A stretch of DNA of 35,432 nt from an uncultured Clostridia bacterium (GTDB lineage: Bacteria > Bacillota_A > Clostridia > TANB77 > CAG-508), in assembly GCA_947625985.1 (NCBI GenBank), contig CANQQF010000016.1:1-35432 (forward strand), written 5' to 3'. The notes under the pieces were generated by a model. It saw nothing but the letters and a program-made list of their open reading frames with translations. It did no database searches and was not told where the DNA came from. Shown here piece by piece: positions 1 to 7,660 of this stretch; within the stretch, counting starts at the first letter, position 1; each line of letters begins with the position of its first letter. Position numbers and translations under genes: made by a program.

Positions 1-22
1 CAATCTTTTTCTTTATTATATC

Positions 23-66
23 AAAAAAATGAAAGTAAACACTTTTTTTGTGTCTACTTTCATTTT
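23..66 (-). terminator. Rho-independent terminator of the valS operon
   Basis: Two 17-base arms (26-42 and 50-66) pair with a single G-U wobble around a 7-base loop. On the minus strand the hairpin is followed by a run of seven T (29-23). It lies about 40 bases after the valS stop codon. Confidence 0.85.
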
Positions 67-106
67 ACCACTTCATACTAATTTATCAGTATTTACTTTT
101 TTAATT

Positions 107-2788
107 TTATTTCATTTTAGCTATATTTTCTTCTACCTTTGCTAACATTTCTTTGTATTTTTCTAACTTAGCTTTTTCTTCATTAACTTTAGCTTCTGGA
201 GCTTTTTTTACAAATCCTGGATTTGCAAGCATTTTTTCGGCTCTAGCTACTTCTGCTTTTAATTTATTTTTCTCATCATCTAATCTTTTAAGTTCCTCTG
301 CTTTATCAATTAATCCTTCAAGTGGCATATATAATTCAATACCATCTGTAATAACGCTAATTGCATCTTCAGGAATTTCAGATTTATCTTCTTGAACTAA
401 TGCTTCAGTAGCAAATCCTAGTTTTAAAAGGATTCCTTCAGCTTCTTTTAATTCATTTTTATATTTTGTTGTAACTAAAATAATTTTAGTTTTTCTAGTT
501 GGATGAATATTCATATTGTTACGTACATTTCTTATTCCCACAATTATTTCTTTTATTTTTTCAACAGTTTCTTCCTCTTTGTCAAATTGGAATTTTTGTG
601 GTGTCTCTGGCCATGAAGATAATATTAAATCTATGTCATCATATTTAACTAAATTCCTATATATTTTTGTAGTTACAAATGGCATAAATGGATGTAATAA
701 TTTAAGTAAATTTCTAAATGTATAATCTAATACATAAGATACCTGTATTTTTTCTTCTTCATCTCCATTATATAATCTTACTTTTGACATTTCTATATAC
801 CAGTCACAGAATTCACTCCAAATGAAATTATATAATTTATCTATTGCTACACCTAAATCATACTCTTCCATATTTCTTGTTACTTCTGCAATTAATTTAT
901 TAAGCTTGTTAAGCATCCATTTATCACTAATTTTTAAAGAGCCTTCCTTATAAGTTTTCGTTTTTTCATCAAAGTTTTCTTTATGAAATTTAATTATCTT
1001 TTCATCAGATACTGAATTCATTTTTACAAATTTAGCAGCATTCCATATTTTGTTAGAGAAGTTTGATGCTTGTTCAAGTTTTTCTGGCATATATTTTATA
1101 TCATTTCCCATCGTTGTTCCAGAAAGTAATGAAAATCTTAAACTATCTGCACCATATTCTTCTATTACATCATTAGGGTCTATTCCATTTCCTAATGTTT
1201 TTGACATTTTTCTTCCTTGGCTATCTCTAACCATTCCATGTATTAATACATCGTTGAATGGTTTTTCTTTCATAAGTTCTAGTCCTGAAAATACCATTCT
1301 TGCTACCCAGAAGAAAATTATATCAAATCCTGTTACTAGTACATTTGTAGGATAGAAAGTTTTTAAATCTTCTGAATCTGTATTAGGCCATCCTAATGTT
1401 GAGAATGGCCATAGAGCTGAACTAAACCATGTATCTAGTGTATCTTCATCTTGATGCAATTTTGTACTTCCGCATTTTTCACATTTTTTAGGCATTGTTT
1501 TTGCAACATTTATATGACCACATTCATCACAATAATATGCTGGTATTTGGTGTCCCCACCATAGTTGTCTAGATATACACCAATCTTGAATATTTTCCAT
1601 CCAGTTAAAATAAATTTTTTCATATCTTTTTGGAACAAATCTTACATCATCATTTCTAACTGCTTTTATAGCTGGCTCTGCTAACTCTTTCATTCTAACA
1701 AACCATTGTTCTGATACTTTAGGCTCTATCGTATTCTTACATCTTTCACATTTTGCAACATTATGATTATGTTCTTCTTCCTTCAATAATAGTCCTATTT
1801 CTTTAAGTTTTTCTACTATAAGTTTTCTGGCCTCTAGTAAATCCATTCCTTCGTATTCAGGAACTAGATTTCTCATTTTGTTGTCAGCATCAAAAACTTC
1901 TATTATCTCTAAGTTATGTCTTAGCCCTGCTTGATAGTCATTCATATCATGTGCAGGTGTTATTTTAACACATCCTGTTCCGAATTCTCTATCAACGAAA
2001 TCATCTGCTATTATTGGAATTTCTTTATTCATTATTGGTAAAATACATTTTTTGCCTACTAAATCTTTATATCTTTCATCTTCTGGATGAACTGCTACTG
2101 CTGTATCTCCAAGCATTGTTTCAGGCCTTGTTGTTGCAACTATAATATATTTATCTTCTTCACCTTTTATTGGATACTTAATATGCCATAAATGTCCAGC
2201 TTCTTCTTTATATTCAACTTCTGCATCTGATATTGTAGTTTTACAACTTGGACAATAATTTATCATCCTTGTACCTTTATATATTAGACCTTTTTCATAC
2301 AAATTTACAAATTGTTCTAAAACAGCATCTGATAACCCTTCGTCTAATGTAAATCTTTTCCTATCCCAATCACAAGAACATCCCAATCTTTTTTGTTGCT
2401 CTTCAATTGTTCCTCCATATAGATGTGTCCAATCCCATGTTTCTTCTAAAAATTTTTCTCTTCCTAAATCTTGTTTTGTTTTTCCTTCTGATTTAAGCTT
2501 TTCAACTACTTTCATCTCAGTAGATATAGATGCATGATCTGTTCCTGGTAGCCACAGTGTATTAAACCCTTGCATTCTTTTAAATCTTATTAATATATCT
2601 TGTAATGTATCATCTAACGCATGTCCCATATGTAGTTTTCCTGTTACATTTGGTGGTGGCATCATAATACAATAACTTTCTTTTGTTTTATCCATACTTG
2701 GTTTAAAAGCTTTGTTTTCTTCCCATTCTTTGTATATTTCTTGTTCAAAATCTTTTGCATTATATTTATCATTCATTTTATCACTCAT
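107..2788 (-). CDS. valS: Valyl-tRNA synthetase
   Basis: Class I aminoacyl-tRNA synthetase that charges tRNA-Val in the cytoplasm and edits mischarged Thr. The 893-residue length is normal for bacterial ValRS. The HIGH-type signature is PNVTGKLHMGHAL near residues 47-59, and the KMSKS loop appears as RKMSKTLGN in the second half. The CP1 editing domain contains the typical TTRPETMLGD segment. Two Cys-pair zinc knuckles (NYCPSC, and CDECGH followed by CEKCGS) are present, and the last about 65 residues form the charged coiled-coil arm that binds tRNA. The start is fixed by TTAGGAGG about 7 bases upstream. It is the second gene after a T-box leader, 11 bases behind an aldose-epimerase-like gene, so both should respond to uncharged tRNA. 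Confidence 0.98.
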   Translation of the reverse strand: MSDKMNDKYNAKDFEQEIYKEWEENKAFKPSMDKTKESYCIMMPPPNVTGKLHMGHALDDTLQDILIRFKRMQGFNTLWLPGTDHASISTEMKVVEKLKSEGKTKQDLGREKFLEETWDWTHLYGGTIEEQQKRLGCSCDWDRKRFTLDEGLSDAVLEQFVNLYEKGLIYKGTRMINYCPSCKTTISDAEVEYKEEAGHLWHIKYPIKGEEDKYIIVATTRPETMLGDTAVAVHPEDERYKDLVGKKCILPIMNKEIPIIADDFVDREFGTGCVKITPAHDMNDYQAGLRHNLEIIEVFDADNKMRNLVPEYEGMDLLEARKLIVEKLKEIGLLLKEEEHNHNVAKCERCKNTIEPKVSEQWFVRMKELAEPAIKAVRNDDVRFVPKRYEKIYFNWMENIQDWCISRQLWWGHQIPAYYCDECGHINVAKTMPKKCEKCGSTKLHQDEDTLDTWFSSALWPFSTLGWPNTDSEDLKTFYPTNVLVTGFDIIFFWVARMVFSGLELMKEKPFNDVLIHGMVRDSQGRKMSKTLGNGIDPNDVIEEYGADSLRFSLLSGTTMGNDIKYMPEKLEQASNFSNKIWNAAKFVKMNSVSDEKIIKFHKENFDEKTKTYKEGSLKISDKWMLNKLNKLIAEVTRNMEEYDLGVAIDKLYNFIWSEFCDWYIEMSKVRLYNGDEEEKIQVSYVLDYTFRNLLKLLHPFMPFVTTKIYRNLVKYDDIDLILSSWPETPQKFQFDKEEETVEKIKEIIVGIRNVRNNMNIHPTRKTKIILVTTKYKNELKEAEGILLKLGFATEALVQEDKSEIPEDAISVITDGIELYMPLEGLIDKAEELKRLDDEKNKLKAEVARAEKMLANPGFVKKAPEAKVNEEKAKLEKYKEMLAKVEENIAKMK

Positions 2789-2799
2789 TATTTTTCCTC

Positions 2800-3648
2800 C
2801 TAAAATTTTATTTTAAATTCACTTTCAAAAACCTCTTCAGGTTGTAATTCTATAATATCTTCTTTTTCTTCAAAAATACCTTTTGAATCTATTTTATCTG
2901 CTGTATTAAACCATGGTTCTATACAGACGAATGGTGCTCCTTTCTTTGACCAAACTCCAAGATAAGGAAATCCTGTAAAATCAAATTCTAATATTGTTTC
3001 TTCCTTATGTTTTAATGTTACCTTATTAGACTTCATATTAGATAAAATTAAAGCATCATTATCAAAAATATTCTCATTTAATTTAATTGTATTTTCATTT
3101 TCAATTAAATTATCTGCTTTTTCATTTGATATAAGTCCATCTTCTAGTTTTGAAAATTGTATATCTGTCTCTTTATTATTAAATTCCAACTTATATTCCC
3201 CTGTAGAATAATTGCAATTTAAAGCTGGATGTCCTCCTAAACCAAATTGAATTTCTTTATCATCTAAGTTTTTAACTTTATATTTTACACTTAAAGTTCT
3301 TTCATCTTTTACTTCATAACTAACTTCTAATTCAAATTTATATGGATATTTTTCTAAAGTTTTCTCATTATATTTTAATACATATCTATGAATTGTATCT
3401 TTTTTTTCTATTTCTTCAAATTCCATATCTCTTGCAAATCCATGTTGTCCCATATGATATTCTTTGCCATTTATTTTTGTCGTTCCGTCTTTAATTTGTC
3501 CAACAATTGGAAATAAAATTGGCGCTTGTCTTCCCCAAAATATATTTCCATTTTCATCTAAGACTTTGCTTCCTTGAAATAATTTTTCTTCTCCATTTAC
3601 TTTTATACTTGTTAGTTCTGCACCTTGTGCCTTGCTTTCAATTTTCAT
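2800..3648 (-). CDS. Aldose 1-epimerase family protein (LacX-like)
   Basis: A 282-residue protein of the galactose-mutarotase superfamily, closest by eye to the LacX branch. The family interconverts anomers of free or phosphorylated sugars. Family landmarks are the N-terminal GAELTSIK strand, FWGRQAPILFPIVG near residue 40, the conserved GQHGFARD segment, GGHPALNC near the middle, and EPWFNTAD near the C-terminus. No signal peptide is visible, so it is cytoplasmic. The start has AAGGAGG 8 bases upstream. It is the first gene behind the T-box terminator and 11 bases before valS, so its expression is probably tied to tRNA charging although the enzyme has no obvious link to amino acids. The exact substrate cannot be told from sequence. 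Confidence 0.85.
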   Translation of the reverse strand: MKIESKAQGAELTSIKVNGEEKLFQGSKVLDENGNIFWGRQAPILFPIVGQIKDGTTKINGKEYHMGQHGFARDMEFEEIEKKDTIHRYVLKYNEKTLEKYPYKFELEVSYEVKDERTLSVKYKVKNLDDKEIQFGLGGHPALNCNYSTGEYKLEFNNKETDIQFSKLEDGLISNEKADNLIENENTIKLNENIFDNDALILSNMKSNKVTLKHKEETILEFDFTGFPYLGVWSKKGAPFVCIEPWFNTADKIDSKGIFEEKEDIIELQPEEVFESEFKIKF

Positions 3649-3662
3649 CTTTTAACCTCCTT

Positions 3663-3923
3663 AACACAAAAAAGCTCACCCTATATAAGGGCGAGCTTTC
3701 TATCTCACGGTACCACCTTAATTTATTACATATTTTAAATATATAACATCTTAGTTAGCTTTTAACGCAGCTTACACGTACAACTTACTTTTCAACTTTT
3801 CAGATTGTCAACTAAAAAAGCTACCTTCAGTTTACCTTTTTTGCAAGAAGCTTTCAGCCGATGACTTCTTTTCTCTTTCAACAAGTATAAACTTACTCCT
3901 CTTTTTTATTGTCTTTTTCTATG
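3663..3923 (-). promoter_or_regulatory. T-box riboswitch leader, probably tRNA-Val specific
   Basis: On the minus strand this leader has the T-box parts in order. Stem I has AGTA (3897-3894) opposite GAA (3828-3826), as in the specifier-loop S-turn motif. Its apical loop reads CGGCTGAAAG. The antiterminator bears the conserved GGTGGTACCG (about 3718-3709). Then comes the terminator. Within the specifier loop the sequence is GAAGGTAGC (3828-3820): GTA (Val) can be read at 3824-3822, or GGT (Gly) one base earlier. The antiterminator bulge is TGGT, which pairs with a discriminator A as in tRNA-Val. Bacterial tRNA-Gly normally has U73 and would need TGGA. That and the downstream valS favour valine. 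Confidence 0.9.
3668..3699 (-). terminator. T-box conditional terminator
   Basis: Arms 3689-3698 and 3672-3681 form a ten-pair GC-rich stem, with one G-U or mismatch position, around a 7-base loop. A T run follows on the minus strand. It lies just before the ribosome site of the aldose-epimerase-like gene and directly follows the T-box antiterminator sequence. Confidence 0.88.
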
Positions 3924-3929
3924 TTTAAT

Positions 3930-3958
3930 ATTATACACACTTTCTTAGAAAAAATCAA
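3930..3958 (-). promoter_or_regulatory. Promoter of the T-box/valS operon
   Basis: Minus strand: -35 TTGATT at 3958-3953, a 17-base spacer, and a perfect -10 TATAAT at 3935-3930. Predicted transcription start is near 3923, at the 5' base of T-box Stem I. Confidence 0.8.
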
Positions 3959-3962
3959 GTAA

Positions 3963-4556
3963 TTACTCTTTATTTAAGCATTTATATAGTATTTTTTCTA
4001 AATCTGATGTATCAACTACTGATTTTATACAAGCCTGTAGCATTTCTTTTGGATCTATATTTTGATAATTTAAAATGTATCCATTCTTGTATGCTAATTG
4101 TCTTATAAATTCTCTTATTGTTCTACCATTTCCTTCGCGAAAAGGATGTAAAACATTTAATTCAGACATATAATATGCTAATCTCTTTGCCATATTTTCT
4201 TTGTCTAAATTTTCTAAATATTTTTCTACTTTTAATTGTTCCAAAATTTTTAACAATTCTTGTTCTATATATTGCCATTCTGCAAAAGAAAAGTTTCCTT
4301 TAGCAATATTTTCTGCTCTAAATAATCCTGCAAAAGGATATATGTCTTCAAATAGGTATTTATGAATGTTTACAATATGATATATATCAAAATCCCCAAT
4401 TTGTTTATTTTGTCTTAATTCATATATTTTAGCAATAACAATTCTTCTTTCAATTTCTTCTAATTTTTCATTATCTTTTACTTCAAATTTATTTATTAAT
4501 ACATCACTATTCTTATAACAATATATTGAATTTCTTGCTTCATATAAATCGCTCAT
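3963..4556 (-). CDS. Fic-domain protein, probable AMP-transferase toxin (VbhT-like)
   Basis: A 197-residue Fic/DOC-family protein. The complete catalytic motif HPFREGNGRTIR lies at residues 137-148, with the catalytic His, the phosphate-binding GNG and both Arg present. The N-terminal half (YCYKNSDVLINKF, then the helix around residues 30-50) matches stand-alone Fic proteins such as VbhT. Known members transfer AMP or another nucleotide to Ser/Thr/Tyr of target proteins; the target here is unknown. No inhibitory SxxxE(G/N) helix is evident within the protein. This fits a class I Fic silenced by a separate antitoxin, and a small gene of that type ends 29 bases upstream. Start supported by GGAGG 7 bases upstream. 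All catalytic residues are intact, so it is likely active. Confidence 0.93.
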   Translation of the reverse strand: MSDLYEARNSIYCYKNSDVLINKFEVKDNEKLEEIERRIVIAKIYELRQNKQIGDFDIYHIVNIHKYLFEDIYPFAGLFRAENIAKGNFSFAEWQYIEQELLKILEQLKVEKYLENLDKENMAKRLAYYMSELNVLHPFREGNGRTIREFIRQLAYKNGYILNYQNIDPKEMLQACIKSVVDTSDLEKILYKCLNKE

Positions 4557-4585
4557 ATTTTAACCTCCGCTATATTAGCCTTGTA

Positions 4586-4762
4586 TTAATCTTTTTCAAG
4601 TACTGATTCTTTTATTATATTAATCATTTCTGGCATTGTAATCTTTCCATCTGAATATCTTCTAAGTAATTTTACATCTTCATCTGTTACTTTCATATCT
4701 TCTATTGCTAAATCTTTTTTTATATTGTTTATATCAAATTCAAACTTTTCTTCACTAGACAT
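4586..4762 (-). CDS. VbhA-like antitoxin for the Fic protein
   Basis: A 58-residue acidic protein. ATG at 4762 is chosen because AAAGGAGG sits just upstream; longer reading frames lack a ribosome site. Residues 26-55 (TDEDVKLLRRYSDGKIT onward) follow the pattern of the VbhA-like antitoxin domain, a helix followed by 'G-x-I' and a second helix. Residues 17-22, DLAIED, sit where VbhA proteins carry the inhibitory SxxxE(G/N) helix. The Glu that blocks gamma-phosphate binding is kept, but the Ser/Thr and the Gly/Asn are both replaced by Asp. It is immediately upstream of fic in the same orientation. The family call rests on a short, divergent match. Confidence 0.65.
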   Translation of the reverse strand: MSSEEKFEFDINNIKKDLAIEDMKVTDEDVKLLRRYSDGKITMPEMINIIKESVLEKD

Positions 4763-4792
4763 AAATATACCTCCTTTAAAAACCACATTACT

Positions 4793-4798
4793 ATTATA
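4793..4798 (-). promoter_or_regulatory. Probable -10 element of the antitoxin-fic pair
   Basis: TATAAT on the minus strand about 30 bases before the antitoxin ATG. No good -35 hexamer is seen 16-18 bases further upstream, so the promoter is either weak or regulated. Confidence 0.45.
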
Positions 4799-4836
4799 CC
4801 ACAAAACAAGAATTTTTTCTATAGTTTATAAAGATA

Positions 4837-5982
4837 TTATATCATTCTATTTAATGCCCCTTTTGGTCCAAACATACATGGGTTAGTACATTTAAATCCT
4901 TTAAAAGTACATCTTGCACCATTACCATATTGTTTTAGTTCTTCATATAAATCTGTATTTGTTTCTTTAATATGACTTAAATAACGATCTAAATTTTCTT
5001 TTGTATGTATAGCAATATCTAATTGAGCTTCTCCACAAAGCCTTTCTTGACATTTTAGTATAAAGTTTTCCGCTGTTCCTCTTTCATTTATCTTTATTAA
5101 CATTCCCTGAGGATATAGATTTTTCAAAGAATCCATATCTTTTAACCATTCTTTTTCTAATTTAGTTCCTTTTATTATTTTAGGAATACTATATTCCGCT
5201 TCATCAAGCATTTGTATTTCATAATCTATTGTTCTATGCCTTTGTGCCTGTGCAAATTCATCCCATGAAGCTTTATAATTTATACAATAGTTTTCTCCAA
5301 ACTCTTCTTTCCTATCTCTTGTAGCAAATATTGAAATCTTTCTATTTTTCACATCGCTATTCAATTCTTCTATATATATATCTTTCAGACAATCATTAAA
5401 TTCTTGCATATATGGTTTTAACCTTTTATTAAATTCATCATCTTTTGCTTCTTTTATATAGTTTTTAAACCAATGCATAATATAATTTATTTGTCTTAAT
5501 GATACTGAATATTCCATACTTGTAGATGGTGTAAAAATACTAATAAGTTTTCTTGCATTTTCTTGAGCAAGTTTAGTAGCTTTTTTTGTTTCAATTTCTG
5601 GATAAACTTTTATTATTTCATCTTTATATATGTCTATCCATTTTAAATATAATTTTTCTTCTTCAGGAGATACCTTCATTTTTGTATATCTAGCTGATTT
5701 TTCTGATGTAGTATACATTTTTTCATTATTTATAATCATCGCTAAAATTTTTGGAACATCAACTAATCCTAAATTATATATAGGATGATCATATACACTA
5801 TGGTGTCCAGATAACAATGTCATCTTTGCTCTTCTTTTTGTCTTTTCTATATCTTCATTAAATAATTCATCCATTGTCTTTGGTAAATAACAAATTCCTG
5901 CAGCTTTTCCTGCAAAATTCATTGCATCTTCTTTTTTTAATTTAAATTCTGGTTTTGTTGAACCTAATATTTCTATTTTCAT
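4837..5982 (-). CDS. thyX: Double-domain ThyX-like FAD-dependent thymidylate synthase
   Basis: ThyX makes dTMP from dUMP using methylene-tetrahydrofolate, FAD and NADPH. This protein is 381 residues; usual ThyX is about 220. It reads as two ThyX units. Unit one (about 45-180) has SGHHSVYDHP at 58-67 and SEKSARYTKM at 93-102, matching the second half of the ThyX signature, but the RHR is replaced by NEK. Unit two (about 235-375) has QRHRTIDYEIQM at 247-258, where RHR is present but the Ser eight residues on is Met, plus CQERLCGEAQLDI at 311-323, matching the C-terminal Arg/Gln helix. ATG 5982 is chosen (AAAGGG 7 bases upstream) over a TTG at 6009. No thyA is in the window. It may be a functional synthase with a composite site or a specialised paralogue. 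Confidence 0.82.
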   Translation of the reverse strand: MKIEILGSTKPEFKLKKEDAMNFAGKAAGICYLPKTMDELFNEDIEKTKRRAKMTLLSGHHSVYDHPIYNLGLVDVPKILAMIINNEKMYTTSEKSARYTKMKVSPEEEKLYLKWIDIYKDEIIKVYPEIETKKATKLAQENARKLISIFTPSTSMEYSVSLRQINYIMHWFKNYIKEAKDDEFNKRLKPYMQEFNDCLKDIYIEELNSDVKNRKISIFATRDRKEEFGENYCINYKASWDEFAQAQRHRTIDYEIQMLDEAEYSIPKIIKGTKLEKEWLKDMDSLKNLYPQGMLIKINERGTAENFILKCQERLCGEAQLDIAIHTKENLDRYLSHIKETNTDLYEELKQYGNGARCTFKGFKCTNPCMFGPKGALNRMI

Positions 5983-6032
5983 AGTATTTCCCTTTCTTCT
6001 ATTTCCCAAAATCTTTATACCATAATATATAA

Positions 6033-6977
6033 TTAATAAATCTTTAGCATATCTCCTAATGATCTATGTTCTTGTATTCTTACTATTGCTTCTGCAAAAG
6101 TTGGTGCAATAGATAATACTTTAATTTTTTCTATTTGTTTTTCTTTTGGAACAGGTACTGTATTTGTAACAACCATTTCTTTAATAGGCGAATTTTTTAT
6201 TCTTTCAATTGCAGGCCCTGATAAAATTCCATGTGTACATCCTGCATAAATATTTTTAGCTTTAAATCTTTCTAAAATTTTTGCAGTTTCTATCATTGAA
6301 CCTGCTGTATCTACTTCGTCATCAAATATTATTGCATTTTTATTTGTAACATCTCCTATAACAGTTGTAGCAATGGCTTTATCATCATTTCCATCTCTTC
6401 TTTTGTCTATTAATGCTATAGGGCAATTAAAATACTGTGAGTATTTGTATGCTTTTTTTGAACTTCCCGCATCTGTTGCAACTATGACCATATCTTTTAG
6501 ATCTTTCTTTTTGAAATATGTTTGTAATAAATTTTGTGCAGATAATCTGTCACATTCAATGTCAAAATATGCTTGTATCGCAGGATTGTGCAAATCACAC
6601 GTTATCACTCTGTTTGCTCCTGCTGCTTCAATTAAATTTGCAAATAATTTTGCAGTTACAGGTATACGTGGTTGATCTTTTTTATCAGATCTAGAATAAA
6701 TATAGTATGGTAATACAACATTTATTTTTCTTGCTGCTGCTCTTTTTAAAGTATCAATTGTAATTAATAACTCCATAATTCTTTCGTTTACAGGTGGTTT
6801 GGTTGTTTGAATAACATAAACATCCTTACCTCTTACTGTTTCTAAAACTTGTACAAAGTTGTTATCATTTGAAAATTTTTTGAACTCAATTTTTCCTGGT
6901 TCAATTTTTAAGTAATCACAAATTTCTTGTGTAAACTCTTCAGCTGTAGGACATGAAAAAATCTTAATATTTTCCAT
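6033..6977 (-). CDS. prs: Ribose-phosphate pyrophosphokinase (PRPP synthetase)
   Basis: Makes PRPP from ribose 5-phosphate and ATP for nucleotide, His, Trp and NAD synthesis. The 314-residue length is normal. Landmarks are the FSNDNNFVQV segment near residue 36, YYIYSRSDKKDQPR near 111, the CDLHNPAIQAYFDI flexible/catalytic segment near 145, and the PRPP-binding loop IIFDDEVDTAGSM near residue 215. The canonical loop is DDMIDTGGT, so this one is slightly divergent. AAGGA lies about 10 bases upstream of the ATG. It stands alone between two intergenic regions, 50 bases after thyX's upstream end, and can be co-transcribed with thyX. Confidence 0.95.
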   Translation of the reverse strand: MENIKIFSCPTAEEFTQEICDYLKIEPGKIEFKKFSNDNNFVQVLETVRGKDVYVIQTTKPPVNERIMELLITIDTLKRAAARKINVVLPYYIYSRSDKKDQPRIPVTAKLFANLIEAAGANRVITCDLHNPAIQAYFDIECDRLSAQNLLQTYFKKKDLKDMVIVATDAGSSKKAYKYSQYFNCPIALIDKRRDGNDDKAIATTVIGDVTNKNAIIFDDEVDTAGSMIETAKILERFKAKNIYAGCTHGILSGPAIERIKNSPIKEMVVTNTVPVPKEKQIEKIKVLSIAPTFAEAIVRIQEHRSLGDMLKIY

Positions 6978-7040
6978 TTTTACAACTATTCCTTTCTTTT
7001 TATATTTTGTTCAACATCCTTGCAACTAGATTATAACATA

Positions 7041-7077
7041 AAAAAAATCATATAAAAGACTTTTATATGATTTTTTT
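7041..7077 (-). terminator. Terminator of the trmB-folD operon
   Basis: Near-perfect palindrome, arms 7045-7058 and 7060-7073, flanked by A and T runs on both sides. On the minus strand it begins at the stop codon of the Ham1-like gene and ends in eight T. The symmetry would also allow termination in the plus direction. Confidence 0.8.
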
Positions 7078-7660
7078 ATTTATTTAAAATATTTTCTTTA
7101 TACCATTTGGCAAATTGGTCTTTTGCATCTCCCCAGAAACTCGATTCATATTCATAATCTTCTCCTCTTAATTCACTTAATGTTTTTATCTCACCATCTG
7201 GTATATAAAACTTATCATGCCATCTTCCTTTTTCTCCTCTTTGTTCATATGCGATTGTTCCAGTTCCTCCTCCTGAAAAAACAACTGGTTTCTTACCTGG
7301 TTCACAATAGGCAAAACAATGCTCTAATCTTGCTTTTCTATTCTTTTCATTTTTTAATAATTCAAGGAATTTTTCAATTCCAATTTGTTTATCAAAATAT
7401 TTATTATATGGTCCTGGTAACCCTCCTAAAGCCTCTATGTATATTCCACTATCTGATTTCAAAACTGCATATCCAAGTTTTTCAGCTGCATATTTGGCAC
7501 TAAATGCTGCAACTTTTGAACAAGTTTCAGCTTGTATTTCAAGGACTTCAAAATCAGGATTCATTATCTTTAGATTAAAACCATATTTTTTTGAAAAAAA
7601 CTCATCAGCTTCTCTCATTTTTTCTTTATTTGTTGTTAAATAAATTAATTCTTTATTCAT
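7076..7660 (-). CDS. Ham1/RdgB-like non-canonical purine NTP pyrophosphatase
   Basis: A 194-residue member of the Ham1/ITPase fold, which hydrolyses dITP, dITP-like or XTP to monophosphate and PPi to keep them out of DNA. The N-terminus ELIYLTTNKEKMREA matches the TxNxxK substrate loop. SDSGIYIEALGGLPGPY near residue 68 corresponds to the usual DDSGLEVDAL segment. YIPDGEIKTLSEL near 150 matches the F-x-P-x-G-x-x-x-T-x-x-EL segment. Two departures are visible: the first Asp of DDSG is Ser, and GFGYD is GRWHD, so this is a divergent subfamily and its substrate may differ. ATG 7660 is preferred over GTG 7669, which lies inside the AAAGGTG ribosome site. It overlaps the folD stop by 8 bases. Confidence 0.82.
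   Translation of the reverse strand: MNKELIYLTTNKEKMREADEFFSKKYGFNLKIMNPDFEVLEIQAETCSKVAAFSAKYAAEKLGYAVLKSDSGIYIEALGGLPGPYNKYFDKQIGIEKFLELLKNEKNRKARLEHCFAYCEPGKKPVVFSGGGTGTIAYEQRGEKGRWHDKFYIPDGEIKTLSELRGEDYEYESSFWGDAKDQFAKWYKENILNK

Noticed and set aside
3822..3826. Glycine specificity for the T-box (GGT next to the GAA of the S-turn)
   Set aside because: The antiterminator bulge TGGT needs discriminator A, while bacterial tRNA-Gly normally has U73, and the operon contains valS. It is kept as an open question rather than the call.
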